From: Symbiodinium natans
Taxonomy: Eukaryota > Sar > Dinophyceae > Suessiales > Symbiodiniaceae
Length of the DNA: 64,000 nt
Reading direction: 5' to 3'
Assembly (NCBI GenBank): GCA_905221605.1
Contig: CAJNDS010000064.1
Coordinates: 136,182-200,181, forward strand
In this document: piece after piece, positions 1-11,942 of the stretch
How positions within the stretch are numbered: the stretch's first letter is position 1
Layout of the letters: every line of letters starts with the position of its first letter
Position numbers and translations under genes: made by a program
The notes under the pieces: generated by a model
Told to the model about the DNA's origin: nothing
What the model saw: the letters and a program-made list of their open reading frames with translations, nothing else
The model's database searches: none

Positions 1-3000
1 CAATCGTAATCAGAAAGCAGTTAAGAATGTCGCAAGTGAGCATTGACAATTTGTAAGTACTAATTCTAGTCATGAGAAAATGGCGGCAAGATGTTGATTG
101 AGCCCATGGTTTTCTTTATGCGGCAGTCAAGGGAGTCGTGGTTGCCAGAGGGCTTGTAGAGCGAGTTCGCGGGGTCACAAGCTCCTACATGCATTGGCAC
201 GAGGACTTGCGGCTTCGATCTCTCACCTTCCCTGGCCTTCCACTTCCACTTCGAGTTTCAGAATTTCAAAGGGCTTGGGTCTTATCGTGGCTTAGAGTTT
301 AAAGCAGCATATGCGGCATGTGCGGACAGTTTCGGGCTTCAGGTTGATAAAAGATTGGCGCCTTTGCCAAAGCCTGCTTGGCCGCACGCTTCTTGAAAAC
401 CATTGCGTGGTTTGCATGCTCGGACGTATCGCTGGGTGGCTATAGGGTTCGCACTTTGGGGTTTCAGTGTCTGCCCTGACAATGTGAGCCGCATAGCGAA
501 AATGGTCCTTTCTTGCCTTTTTTTTTTTGGGGGGGGGGGGGGGGGGGTGTCTGCTACTCCACACTGAAGTCACACGACACACTGACTTGTTTCATGCCCA
601 CCACCCGCCTGCTCGGATGCACTGCCAGCTGCAACGACCGATGCGCATGGCAGGCCACACCATCTTTTCGGCTGAGAAAGCTCACATAAGCTTGTCCACC
701 GACAGAGTATGCAAGGCACGTGACATGAATCGTTCTCATGGACGCATGTCCAAGTGAAGCAAGGGAATTGCAGAAACATCGTCGTTCTACCCGGCTTGAT
801 AGGTTTGCGGACCCTGGTTTCGCTCGCGCAATGGCCCATGGCACCCTGCAGCACACAACATAGCGAACAAGCATTGCCACATCGACTCGACCCCCAGCTG
901 CCCTAGAACATGATGGCTTCCGTCAATTTTGTCCAAAATACGACACGCCCGGCGCTGGGGCACTCTTCTCGCTTGCATGGTTGAAGCACAGCGTCGTTAG
1001 TAGGCTGGTTATAGCTGGCAAGCATCTCGCACCGAACTGGGTGCTTCTTATGATTGCCTCCTCCGTGAGAAAAGGTGCCAGGTGGGCCAAGCGGTTAAGA
1101 AGCTTCCGGTCACATCATCACGCGCGTGGCGGGTGTCGTGATTCCCCCGTAGATGTGCCAGAATGCCAGGACAACGCAATGAGTGTAAACGCCAAGCGCA
1201 AAGGGGAAAGTGTGGTCATCGGGATCAAGCGAATACTCCGAATTTGCCGGAGGCCCAAGCAACTCCTCGCTCCCGCGCCCGCATACCCACCTCGAGCGAG
1301 AGGAGACTGCAATGCTCTGAAGTGGCAGAAGGCGGAGCAACGAACACTTCGTGCCAAGGACGAAGCATTTCACTGTGCATGATTTCGTTTATCATACGCA
1401 CACCGGGCGTTAGCAGAACGAATGAAGCATCTGCTGTGGGCGGATACGTCGCAGCAAGTTGAGGATGCTGGGATAGTTGACTTGCTCACTGTCACGCAGG
1501 GGATGTTGCGCAACTACCAGCGGGAGAATCAACTTCTCTGTGATGTCGCTCGGAGTGCGACGCCGGCACGACACGGACCTTGCTTTAACCGAGCAGCAGC
1601 GTGTCGTCGTGATTGTGGTTTACCCAATGCTGGACCTGGCTTCAACAAAATATAGGCTGTGACTCAAAGATCTTGGCCTGCGAACGTGGAGCGTCTGGGG
1701 ACATTCCATTTCCAATGCGTTGGCTCGTCTCAACGAAGCCTCATGGAAGCTGGAGAGTTTCCGGCTTGCCCAAACTTTCTCTGTCAGCGTCAGTGTAGTT
1801 GCAGAACCGTGTGCTAACTTACCATGCGAATGTAGCCAGCCCAACTTCTGAACTGTGAAAGAACTGTGAAAGCTCAACGCCAGAGCAGTCATGTCCCGAA
1901 CCCGACTTTTTCTTTCAATGTGACACAGGCGCAGGGATGCGCTTAACGCACACGGTGCCTTTGGCAGCGTGCACCCTTAGACTTTGTAATCAATCGTAAC
2001 ATACGAACTAGTGAACCCATGAACACAGAGTACCTATGGGGCCAGTGGGAACTGTAGGCGTCTCTCCCTCACTTGACTGACGCCGTGATGTTTGGGCAGC
2101 TCGCAGCCTGCGGCAGGGCACGGAAGCGGAAAGTGCATGAGGCGCCAGGCTGCTACTTTTGGAACAGGTGTGTCATGGTCCTACAACAAAGCATCATGGT
2201 CGGTATATCTCAGCTTCAATAGCCTTGCAGTTGCCGCCCTTTGACGCCTTTGCCTCCTATCCTTGCGTGCCTTGGTCAAGCCAAGCTTCTCTCCAGGCTT
2301 GATGCGATTGAAAACCTGGGTGTACCTGGAGGCACACAGACAGGGCCAGAGGGAGAGCGGGAGAGAAACAGACAGAAAAACAAGAAGAGAGAAGGAAAAG
2401 CAGAGCATCGATCTAGTGTTGATGCCCTTAAGGCCAGTTCTCTGGCTCCGGGTACGGGATGTTTTTGCCCGGGGACAGAAATCAGACCGCTTGCTTTCAA
2501 ATCTGTTCATGCTTTGGCATCTGGATCATGATAATGATCGAGATGATGTTGCGGCTGCACCGTCGCTGTCGCCAATCACCCTGCAATCAGCAGAAACCCG
2601 ATAAGTGGTATGATGCTCTTTCGAGATGCTGCAGGTCACTGGGAGCCCGCCCACGTTTCTCGGCTGTTCCTGGCATGAACATGCAGCTTGCATCTTGATG
2701 CCCGCTCATGGAACTTCGGGTTTCCGGTGGACGGTGCTTTCGGCATTCAAGCTGCCTTGCCGCGCGCTCCAGGGTTTTGGCCTTGCGCCAGCCGATTTCC
2801 GTGAAGCGGTTGGGCCTCAAAGATCTGCGGCACAGTTCAGCTCTGGGGGTTTCCTTTTGGTAGCCAAATCGCTCAATCAACTCGCCCTACTGAACTGATG
2901 GGACTCGTGGACACATGTAAGAGTTGTCCGTTCTACTGGCCGCACAATATGGCAGGAGATTCGGAAGCTCGTTCCTCCCCTGCCTAGGAGGACTGAAAAG

Positions 3001-3300
3001 TTGTGACACTGGGAGATGCGGCGATAAGATGCGATAAGCTATAATGAACCCATGAACCTCAGCAGACCTGGGCTCTCAGAACCTTTTTGGTGCTCGAGAG
3101 TGCAAGTACTTCCACAGTAGCTTGAAGAGTTGGAGTCTTCAGGCCAGCCCATCGCCACAGACGTGCTTAAGCCTCGCGCAGCTGATATAGTCCTGGCCCC
3201 AAGTGATCAGCTGCTGTAACTTGCCGCGGCAGGGGCCTCAAATTATCAAGCACGAATCGGCGGGAAATCTCATGGTAAGCATAAGAGATATCTGAGGAGC
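1..3300. other. Unique sequence without a convincing gene
   Basis: Mixed-composition sequence at about 50% GC. Open frames are short (at most about 130 codons), overlap on both strands, and show no recognisable domain or consistent coding bias. The only structured item is a T11-G19 homopolymer junction at 518-547. Small exons of an intron-rich gene could be hidden here; I see none I can defend. Confidence 0.5.
518..547. repeat. Poly-T/poly-G tract
   Basis: Eleven T followed by nineteen G, seen directly. The exact length is unreliable in any assembly. Confidence 0.9.
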
Positions 3301-3324
3301 GCTTACCGGCAATGAGATCTGCTG

Positions 3325-4752
3325 GAACCTTTGCCCGGTCTGGGTGATAATACCACCAGCCTACCACTAAACCCACCCATTAGAGGATTATTCCTACTAC
3401 TTCCCCATTGCCAAGTCCAGAAAAGGAATTACCGACTAGCCCGTCCATATCCCCCTAAAAAGTGCATTTTAAATTCCCAAAGTTGGCAAGGGTTCCCTCA
3501 TACATTTTACTAGATTGAGTTTCAAAAGTTGTAATCATAAATACATCGTAGCACAGTGGCTCGTAAAGAATCAAAATATACTATACTTCTACTTTCGTCT
3601 GATGGTACGGCTGATATGGTTTCTCACAGTGGTTTCTCCACACGCCAACATACCAGCATTTCTACAAGCATGACACAAACAGTGTTCCTTACCGTCAATC
3701 ATTTTAATCAGATCAGGTTTAGGTCAGTCTTGCTTCAAAATCTGGATCTTCTAGTTTCTTCAAATAATACTGATGTGTTTGTGAATTTTCGTGTTGTGCT
3801 GTGATGAATTTCTTGACATCATAGCTGCCAATCTATCATGTAATCGTTTCATCGTTTCTGACATGGAATCTATCTTGTGCTCTCTCTCATTGATCGTGTC
3901 TCTGTTTGCTCTCTGTATACCCGCTCTCTTTCAATGACGCTGTCTTTGTTTCTTTCTTTGTAGCTCTTGCTTTTCTCCGTGCAAATATTACATCTCTTGT
4001 GTGTGCCATCAAACTTCTCAACTTTCTGCATAATTTGACATCCACCGCTATTTTCATATTCTATATGGGCGTTGTTTCTTTAAGTGCACTCTCGCCATTA
4101 TTCCTTTTCTTGTTGTATTCTCTCATGGCACCGTGCGTTTACACTGCATTAAATACCTACCCGCTTTAGCATGATAAGATCGTTGAAAATACACCAAATG
4201 CTTCCATTCCTTGCATCTAACACGTTGCCGATCACAATGAGGAGGGTAAGACTCATTCTGACAATCCATGGTTATCTGGCCAACATATATATCTCATAAT
4301 GTTGTATCTATGTACAAGATTTTTCATACTTTATTGATCTGCCCAGGCCTCGGGCCGTAGGCGTTTATGGCGTTAGAAAAGGCAAGCAGCGGATCTCATT
4401 CGCTTCATCCACTCGACTGAGTCATGGTACCACCCTGTGAGGAACCTTTGAACGAACGTCAACAAGAGAACCTCTGCCCGTTTTGGGATGATAGCACGAC
4501 CTTACGGAATATGGATGGGTGGTCTTGGTAATGGGGAAAAATTTGGGGGAATTGTGGCAGGGAGTTTAGGAATCATCCTCCAATATGGATGTTGTAATCG
4601 GTTATTCCTATACTGGTCTTGGTTATGGGGAAGTTGTGGTGATATAGTTGGTGAGATGTAGGGGAGGGGGGAGGGGGGGTGGTATAATCTTCTAATGCGT
4701 GGGCTAGTGGCAGGCTGGTGGTATTATCAGCACCCAAAACGGGCAAAGGTTC
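3325..4752. mobile_element. Non-autonomous DNA-transposon-like element with long imperfect terminal inverted repeats
   Basis: The left end begins GAACCTTTGCCCGGTCTGGG (3325-3344) and continues into a stretch containing ATAATACCACCAGCCT and CATTAGA. The reverse complement of the right end (4733-4752) reads GAACCTTTGCCCGTTTTGGG and continues with the same ATAATACCACCAGCCT and CATTAGA landmarks. Similarity extends inward, with indels, to about 3460 on the left and about 4570 on the right, so the inverted repeats are about 130-190 bp. A further copy of the terminal motif lies at 4468-4487, so 4468-4752 could be a smaller fold-back copy nested in the right end. The interior (3500-4430) is AT-rich and has no transposase-like frame. 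A short ACCGGCA/TGCCGGT pair (3305-3311, 4774-4780) may mark the true outer edges. No target-site duplication is obvious. The superfamily is unassigned. Confidence 0.6.
4468..4752. repeat. Nested fold-back (MITE-like) copy of the same terminal motif
   Basis: GAACCTCTGCCCGTTTTGGG at 4468-4487 matches the reverse complement of 4733-4752 at 19 of 20 positions. It gives a 285-bp inverted-repeat unit inside the right end of the larger element. The interior contains repeated phrases such as ATATGGATG and TCTTGG followed by ATGGGGAA. Confidence 0.5.
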
Positions 4753-4779
4753 CGCTAACTTAAGCCCCGCACCTGCCGG

Positions 4780-6980
4780 TTGCCACCTGCGACAAGGCGT
4801 CAGGCTTTGCAGGTGTTGTGAACTTCAATTGATTCACCGACAAAAAAACGGCTCCGATTTGCCCCCTCATGCAGAACATGTCGCCTCGCCTGACCTTTCG
4901 GAATGGTCCATTCTGGCGTGGTGCCTTCCTGCGAACCTGCAAAGGAGGTTGCACCGCCTTTTCACAACACTTTGGCCGAGCCCTGCTTTGCCGAATTGAA
5001 CGCGTCATAGCAAACAGAAGCAGATCATGCACAAACACGCAAATGCAGATCAAACAGGGACGGAGCGACGAATCGGCTTCTTCGCCATGCCTTCTTCATA
5101 TTGCCTTGTAAGCGTGTTTCGGCAGCTTCCGCCGGAGAAAGAAGTTTACCAAAGATGAAGGTTTGGGGACTTGCTGATCATTTCCATCAGGTTCTCGCAA
5201 CCGAGCGGCCCGGGGCCCGGATTCTTCACGCCAGGCAGGAGGCGCTGGAAAGCTTGGCTGCGATCCTCTCTGCACGTGGGCGCAGTTTCACATGGATTGT
5301 GTTTTAAGCACGTTAAGCCCTCTCCAGCTTCCCAAGCCCATGCCTCGTAGGGCATGAAGACCTGCTTCCTAAACCAGGACTGGAAGCTCTGATGCAATTT
5401 GGCTCACTGTGTTCAACCAAGACCGTATGCAGACCATGCGATGCTTCACGATTTTATCTTCTTGTCAGCCAAGGCTTCTATTGGTTCGTGCGTGCAATCT
5501 ATCCTCCGTCCTCAACTCCTTAAATCTCCTGAAGCTGTGCTCGTCTCTGCGGGTGGAGAGGGTGTCATGACTTGTGGACACTTGTGGAAGGCGGGCAGAA
5601 AGCTTGAATTGCGTGAGATCGAGATCTCTAAGATTCCTGGAGCTCAAGGCCCTAAGGGCCTAAGGGCCTGAAACCATTAGCTGAGCCTGCGAGAGCTCTG
5701 TACCTGAGCTTTTTGGAACCAGCGACCGCAGCTGACCTCCCCCGCCAAAAAGACATGTGATTAAAGCCAAAAAACCTCGACAAGCTAAGTTCGCAGAATA
5801 TTTCCGGGAAATCTGTGATGAAAGCGAGTGGATCCAATAAACCGTGTGCAACATGACATCATCGTTCATTTCATGATTGCCGACATCTCTTACCTGGCTT
5901 GTGTCTAATTCGTCGAATGTCTGAGGTAGAGCAGGCGCGTTTTTACGAGCAGAACTTGCTTGACAGCTACATGGAAGTCATGAGCCGATGATGTGCTGAA
6001 GGCGAGATCAAGCCTAACCATGATCAGAATCACTATCGCATCGCAGGCCATGGTCCAATGTAGGCTCGAACGCCATGAACCAAGAGCGTTCAATGGCTTC
6101 GTTCTGTCCAGCTTTCGAACTTGTGACTCGAGTGACTCGTATCTCGGCGCAGTTGGCAGCTTGCGGAATTGCGGAACATGGCTCGGACTACCAACGGTGC
6201 TGGACGGTGGGCAAGTGCGACCACGCGAAAAACACACCGGAAAGATCCGCAAAGTGCTTGCCGAGCTTCACACGCGCACTCCTGCGGACTTGCATTGGAA
6301 GTTCGTGCGAGCTTCATTTATCTTGCTGCCGGCTTTGCCGCGTCAAGCAGCGGCAACGTCCTTGTCAGCCAACCAGTGGGAACTTCCTGCCAGGGACACG
6401 GCCACTCGGCACACCCAGAACTGAATAGAACTGAATGACACCAGACGAGGGCACAGGGCGACTTCAACCACAATCTTCGCCGCTCGCCTCGTATCGTCGC
6501 TTCGTTGGGAAGTCACGATCGACAGGATAGTGACCTGGCCTCATGCGCCGAATATTTCAGGAAGCATTCCCGGAACACCAAAGTTAGAAGGACCGGGCGC
6601 CAAGTGGTCAGCGGAGGTTCTGGTCCTGTGTCAGAAGATCAGGCTTCAACGAGTGTCTGACACGAATCTTTGGGCGCGACCTCACGGAGGGCACCGCGCC
6701 TGGGAAGAGGCCGACCGACATCCTCGCCAAAAGATGTTCTGGAAATAGTAAAGCACGGCAAGTTCCTCAGCTCCAAGCAGCTCAACCCGGCTGTGCCCGG
6801 CTTCTGACTTCTCAAGTCTTACAACTGAGACGACTGCCGATGAGTAGAGAAGTTGCCCAAGTATTGCCGCACCTCCAAATACTCAGGGTATTCCGACCTG
6901 GCTCACTCTGAACAGGACTGACTGACTCTGAATGACTGATAGTGCAGTCAAAGTCTTCACGACGTGTCCAATATTCGACA
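4780..6980. other. Unique sequence, no gene recognised
   Basis: Frames of up to 143 codons overlap each other in several phases at 5.9-6.4 kb on both strands. That is the pattern of a locally stop-poor GC-rich stretch rather than a gene. No domain was recognised. Confidence 0.4.
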
Positions 6981-6997
6981 ATGGTGCTCGTTCCATG

Positions 6998-7438
6998 CGC
7001 CCTTCCTCCCTCCTTCTCTCCCTCCCTCCCTCCTTCCCTCCTTCCCTTCCTCCCTCCTTCCCTCCTTCCCTCCTTCCCTCCTTCCCTCCTTCCCTCCTTC
7101 CCTCCTTCCCTCCTTCCCTCCTGCCCTCCTTCCCTCCTTCCCTCCTTCCCTCCTTCCCTCCTTCCCTCCTTCCCTCCTTCCCTCCTTCCCTCCTTCCCTC
7201 CTTCCCTCCTTCCCTCCTTCCCTCCTTTCCTCCTTCCCTCCTTCCCTCCTTCCCTCCTTCCCTCCTTCCCTCCTTCCCTCCTTCCCTCCTTCCCTCCTTC
7301 CCTCCTTCCCTCCTTCCCTCCTTCCCTCCTTCCCTCCTTCCCTCCTTCCCTCCTTCCCTCCTTCCCTCCTTCCCTCCTTCCCTCCCTCCCTCCCTCCCTC
7401 CTTCCCTCCTTCCCTCCTTCCCTCCCTCCTTCCCTCCT
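6998..7438. repeat. CCTT/CCCTCCTT microsatellite
   Basis: About 440 bp of CCTTCCCTCCTTCCCT-type repeat with a few point variants (for example a CTGCCCT at about 7121). All six frames are stop-free across it, which makes long Leu/Pro/Ser and Gly/Arg/Glu pseudo-frames. These are not genes. Confidence 0.97.
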
Positions 7439-7794
7439 CTGTGGTGGCTAAGCGTTCTGAGCATTCTAAGGGGCCGGCACAAGGTCCATCGCTAACCGAA
7501 CGGAAGCTGCACAAGGCGCCGGCAGCCGTGTGTTCCCTCACATGGAAACCGATCAGACAGTACTCGTGCTTGGAGCAAGGCCCTGGCATCTGTTAGGCAT
7601 TTCCCGGGCCAAGACACAAAACAAACGTGACCCTAAACACCTCTCGTGGTTTACTAGTTCATTGATTCATAGAACTTGAGCCATAAGCCAAGGCCAAGGG
7701 CGGCTTCCAAGCCAAGCACAGAACTTGCAGGACCTGCAGTGTGTTCGTGTCAGTCCGTACATCCCGCCTGCTTTGAGGCTCAAGGGCCGTGTCG

Positions 7795-8002
7795 CCATGA
7801 TTGTGGCCGTGGCCGTGGTTGCTGCTGTCCTGGTTGTCGTGGTGGCTGTCGTGGGGGTGCGGGCGGTGGTGTTTATCGTTGCGGTTGTTGCGGTTTGTTG
7901 CGGTTGTTGCGGTTGTCGGTGTTGTCGGGGTTGTTGTGGTTGCTGTGGTGGTTGTGGTTGTTGGGGGTTGTTGGTGGTGCGGGTTGTGGTTGTTGGCTGC
8001 GT
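7795..8002. repeat. Degenerate GTT/GTG/GCT minisatellite
   Basis: The plus strand is almost free of A and is built from GTTGTGGTTGTTG-like phrases. It gives Val/Gly/Cys/Leu-rich frames with no domain. It is flanked by ordinary sequence. Confidence 0.8.
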
Positions 8003-11000
8003 GATTTGCAGAAGGTGGAATTCAGAATTCTGCCTAGATTTTCCGCAGAAGTGTAAATCTTACACTTGCGATCGTTTGAGGCCCCCTTCCAGAACGCCAA
8101 GTGGCGTTATCTACCTACAAGGAACATACAAGGATAGCAACCAAGAAACATAATGCGCATGCCTCTCGGCAAAGAAGCGTGCCTTTTGCCACGTGAGGAT
8201 TTCTCGGCAAAGGTCTGAAGGAATATCGCCTGCGCGTCTTAAAGCCTTGTTGCCTGCATCATTTGCCAAAGATGCAGGATGCAGTTCGCGCGGCATCGGC
8301 TCAAGCACAGAGTGGTTGAGCCCGGGAACATTATCTGAGTATTATCTGATTATCTCACCTAGCGCAGCACGTCGCCGCTCAGACGAGGCTGTCCTTCGTT
8401 GAGTCGGAGGAGTCGCTGCCGTCTTCCTCAGAAGTCACACAAACGAAACCTCCTCAGCTCTTCAACATTCCGCTCGTCGGTGGTCTGCTCCAAGCCGTCC
8501 CACCCCTTTTTCTGCCCCCCAACTTGCACTGCCCTTTCTGGGATTTGGCGGGAGGGGGTAAGGGTCGGGTCGAGGAGGGCGTACGGGAGGAGTCGGAGGT
8601 TTGGCGAGCTTTGCTGGGACTGTCTGAAAAGGGCAACTGGGCAAGCAGACCAACATAAAGAGTCGCACCATTGTTGAAAGGCGGGGGTGCATGACTCTTG
8701 AACTAGTGCTGGCCCCCGAGAGGTCACCGTCTTTCGAGTTAATCCAGCCAAGTAGCAGCAGCAACAGAGAACTCGGCAAAAGAATGCAGCCCCATCATGT
8801 CAGGCCCGAAGACTTTAGCGCCTCTCAGAAGTGAAGAATGAAATCATTCGAGGTGATTCGAGTTTGGTGGTGCGGGCTAACCTGACCCACTGCGAGCAGC
8901 ATGCCAATCCCTAATCGGCACGACTGTTCGAACAGGTCACAATGCCATGCCATGCAGCTCTGCGAGCCTATCTTCCTGCAGCAGCTGGGTTCTTCAGCCG
9001 GCGGGGGCTCCTGTGACATGACACCGGTACCCGTCGCATGTTGAACTGCTGCACCCGCCCTCACTAGACTAGACATGCGGCACTCATCAACAGCTCAACT
9101 TGCAACTCTATCCTCCAAGACATCCCAGGTGTCGTCGTTATTCTCGAGATCACCTCGGCAAGGTTGCTAGACATGTCGCCTTGCGGCCTTGTCGACATTC
9201 TCTGATCACGGGAACAGGATGGAACACGTCCCCCCTCGCCTGCTCCGCACAGGTTGCTTTGCTCTGTGACGTGTGCATGTGCCAGCCGTGTCCGTGGCGA
9301 TGCTGTTCGGATTGTACGGCTGACGTTGCACTTCCTGTGTGTTCAGCATCATCGGCCACGTCTTCTCGAGAGGCAGAAGTTCCAGCTAGAGAACGCAACA
9401 GCTACACCGAGCAAGACACCTTAGACACTTTCACCTAAGCAAGGACAAGTGAGACTCGGGCCCGTGATCTCTGCCCCCTTGCCAAGAATGATGTCCTTGG
9501 TGTTTCACGTGTGATGTTGATCCCCACGACTTTCGAAGGCGGGGTGCCTCATTAAAAGAGTGCAGTAAGAACTACATACATGATGTCTCAGGGTCTCTGT
9601 TGGTTCCTGCGTGATCCTGTAACAGGACTCAGAGATGCTCGCATCTGCTAGGGGCATTCCTGCGACTTCTCCGGAATGATGAAGTACTTAGCTCTCCTGT
9701 GGGTTCGTGGGTTCGGGGATTGGAGGAAAAAAACAGTTTTAGCATCTTCTCATCCTCGCCTCGTCATTTCTGCCCTTTCATGCACTTGGCCTTGCATGGC
9801 TCGGCCAAGTTGCTAACATCATTGAGCAGCCATTAGCAGCCATTAGCTCCTTTCCTCTTCCTTCATGGCACGATGGAACCGTTACAACTCAGACCAACAC
9901 CTCCAGGAATTGTCAGCATCTGTCCAGAAAGTGGGCTTACCGCTCACCTAGTAGTTAGAAACGTGTTCAAGGCTTCTCAAGATGTGCCGCCCACATCCAT
10001 CCACAACCGAGATCTATTCTCGCTGGCCAGGAGAGTGACTCTACAGGATGTGCCAAAGCCCTTGTCCGACTCAGGTTCCCGCCATTATGGCTCGCAGCTG
10101 GGGGACCTTCAACCAGCGCAGAACTCTACTGACGCAAGACTATAGTTGACCCACACACGCAAGGGCAAATTAGAGCGGAGGAGTGTGACAAGGATAAGGT
10201 CTGGCCCGTGACTGCTGCAATCACGGCAACATGCGGCAACGCACTCCAATCTGGAAAAGCATGCCAGCAACTCCCATGGCTCATCCGAAGTGGTGTTCCA
10301 CTGGTGATCTACCTGAGCCATGTGGGCGACTTCTCTGCTTCTGATTTGGTTGCATAGCCGCCCTGCTGTAACACAGTTTCGATGAGTTGCTGAGCCGATG
10401 GACATGCCCAAGCTTTCAAAACGGAAATGCGTTCGTCAAGATCCAGGGAATCCACTCTCCAATCCTGAGAAGACTCTGCCTTGACACCTTGACACCCCCT
10501 TTGAGCTCCAGCTACAGCTTCGAGCATCACGTGCATTCCCGGTTCCAGTAGGTAGCCCTCAGGCACGGACCAACCTCACATGTCACATGCCAGACACGAG
10601 GCTTTAGGAGATACTGTAGCCACTGTGGCCAGTCTGTTGCTAGACTGGATGGGGATGCGGATGTAGTTCTGATAGGTTCTGATGCCTGCTTTGTGATCTT
10701 TCTACCTCTGAGTCCGACTGATGGGTTGCAGCATTGAGACGCTCATCATCCAGTTCAATCTCCTCGCCGGAGGTGTCTTCCACCAAGACAACTCGAGCGC
10801 CTCACGACCAGTCGACAAGACGAGGGGGTCCCCAACTCAGAACTCCCGTGCAAGGCTGTGGGATGACGGTTGAGTCGGTTGCACGTGTTGGGAGCAGGCC
10901 GAGGGCGGGTTGGGAACAGGGGGGGAGCGTGTCGGGAACGGGGGAGGTTCGTGTAGAGCACGGACGGGGGTCGAGTTGAGAACGCTTTGCGACCCAGAAA

Positions 11001-11090
11001 TAGGTTTTGGAGTGACGGCCCTACTCTTCACATGTTTGAAAGTTCTCTTTCGTGGACTTGGACTTGGGTATACAGTCTTCTTTTGAGTTT
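8003..11090. other. Unique sequence with one weak exon-like stretch
   Basis: Mostly featureless. The best coding-like stretch is on the minus strand at about 10309-10566. Its conceptual peptide is balanced in composition and contains DERISVLKAW and QQLIETVLQQ. It has no recognisable family, no convincing start codon and no splice context that I could fix. G-rich, purine-biased sequence occurs at 10800-10980. Confidence 0.3.
10309..10566 (-). CDS. Possible exon fragment, unknown protein
   Basis: This 85-codon minus-strand frame has a mixed, soluble-protein-like composition (acidic patch VDSLDLDERI, then a hydrophobic/Gln helix-like stretch). It begins at a GTG rather than an ATG, with an internal ATG near 10536. 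I do not recognise it. It could be one exon of an intron-rich gene or a chance frame. Confidence 0.15.
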   Translation of the reverse strand: MPEGYLLEPGMHVMLEAVAGAQRGCQGVKAESSQDWRVDSLDLDERISVLKAWACPSAQQLIETVLQQGGYATKSEAEKSPTWLR

Positions 11091-11099
11091 TGAAAAGTA

Positions 11100-11282
11100 G
11101 CCGCCTTCTGTTCTAGGATAGGTACCTATTTTATAGGGGCCTATCGGAAAATGCATAGACCCCTACCCCTACCCGTCTACCCCTATCTATAGGGGTCTAT
11201 CCGGAAACCGATAGGCACCTACAGGCACCTCTCATAAGTATGCGGACGACAGACCCCTATCCATGTCAGATAGGTCCCTATG
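11100..11282. repeat. Short palindromic ATAGGGG/CCCCTAT repeats
   Basis: The phrases CCCCTATCTATAGGGG, ATAGGGGTCTATC, ATAGGTCCCTAT and ATAGGTACCTAT recur. They make an irregular cluster of small palindromes directly before the telomere-like array. Confidence 0.6.
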
Positions 11283-11690
11283 GCGAAAAACCCGAAGCCG
11301 TAAACCGTAAAATACCCTAAACCCTGAACCCTAAACCCCAAACCCTAAACCCTAAACCCCAAACCCTACGACTAAACCCTAAACCCTAAAATACCCTAAA
11401 CCCGAAAAACCCCTAAACCCTATATAAACCCTCAAAACCCCTAAGCCCTACAAAAAACCAAACCCCAACTCCCCCTTTAAAACACCCTGATCCCTAAACC
11501 CAAAAAAAACACTAAACCCTAAAAACCCCTAAACTCTAAACCCCAAAACCCAAAACCTAAAAAAATCATACACCCTAAACCCTTAACAAACCCTAAACCC
11601 TAAACCATTGTCCCTAAAAAAACCCTAAACTCTAAACACCCAAAACCAACAAACAACATACACCCTAAACCCTTAAAAAAACCCAAAACC
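11283..11690 (-). repeat. Degenerate CCCTAAA telomere-type repeat
   Basis: CCCTAAA and close variants (CCCCAAA, CCTGAAC, CCCTAAAATA), C-strand on the plus strand. The degeneracy indicates an old interstitial array rather than a functional end. Confidence 0.85.
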
Positions 11691-11942
11691 CTCCCCCCCC
11701 CTCCCTCCCTCCTCCCTCCTCCCTCCCCCCTCCCTCCCCCTCCCTCCCCCCCGCCCCCCCCTCCCTCCCCCTCCCTCCCCCCTCCCCCCCCCCTCCCTCC
11801 CCCTCCCTCCCCCCTCCCTCCCCCCTCCCTCTCCCCTCCCTCCCCCCTCCCTCCCCCCTCCCTCCCTCCTCTCTCGCCCCTTCCTCTCCCCCCCCTTCCT
11901 CCCCCCCCCCTCCCCCCCCTCCTTCCCCCCCCTCCCTCCTCC
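11691..11942. repeat. C/CCCT-rich tract between two opposed telomere-like arrays
   Basis: Almost pure C and T (CCCTCCCTCCCCC-type) across about 250 bp. It lies exactly at the point where CCCTAAA orientation changes to TTTAGGG orientation. The minus strand is strongly G-rich, with quadruplex potential. Confidence 0.9.

Noticed and set aside
1085-1125. tRNA A-box-like GGGCCAAGCGGTTAAG on the plus strand
   Set aside because: No matching B-box or acceptor pairing downstream.
6883-7596. Six long overlapping frames of about 170-210 codons rich in Leu/Pro/Ser or Gly/Arg/Glu
   Set aside because: They come from a CCTT/CCCT microsatellite that lacks stops in every phase.
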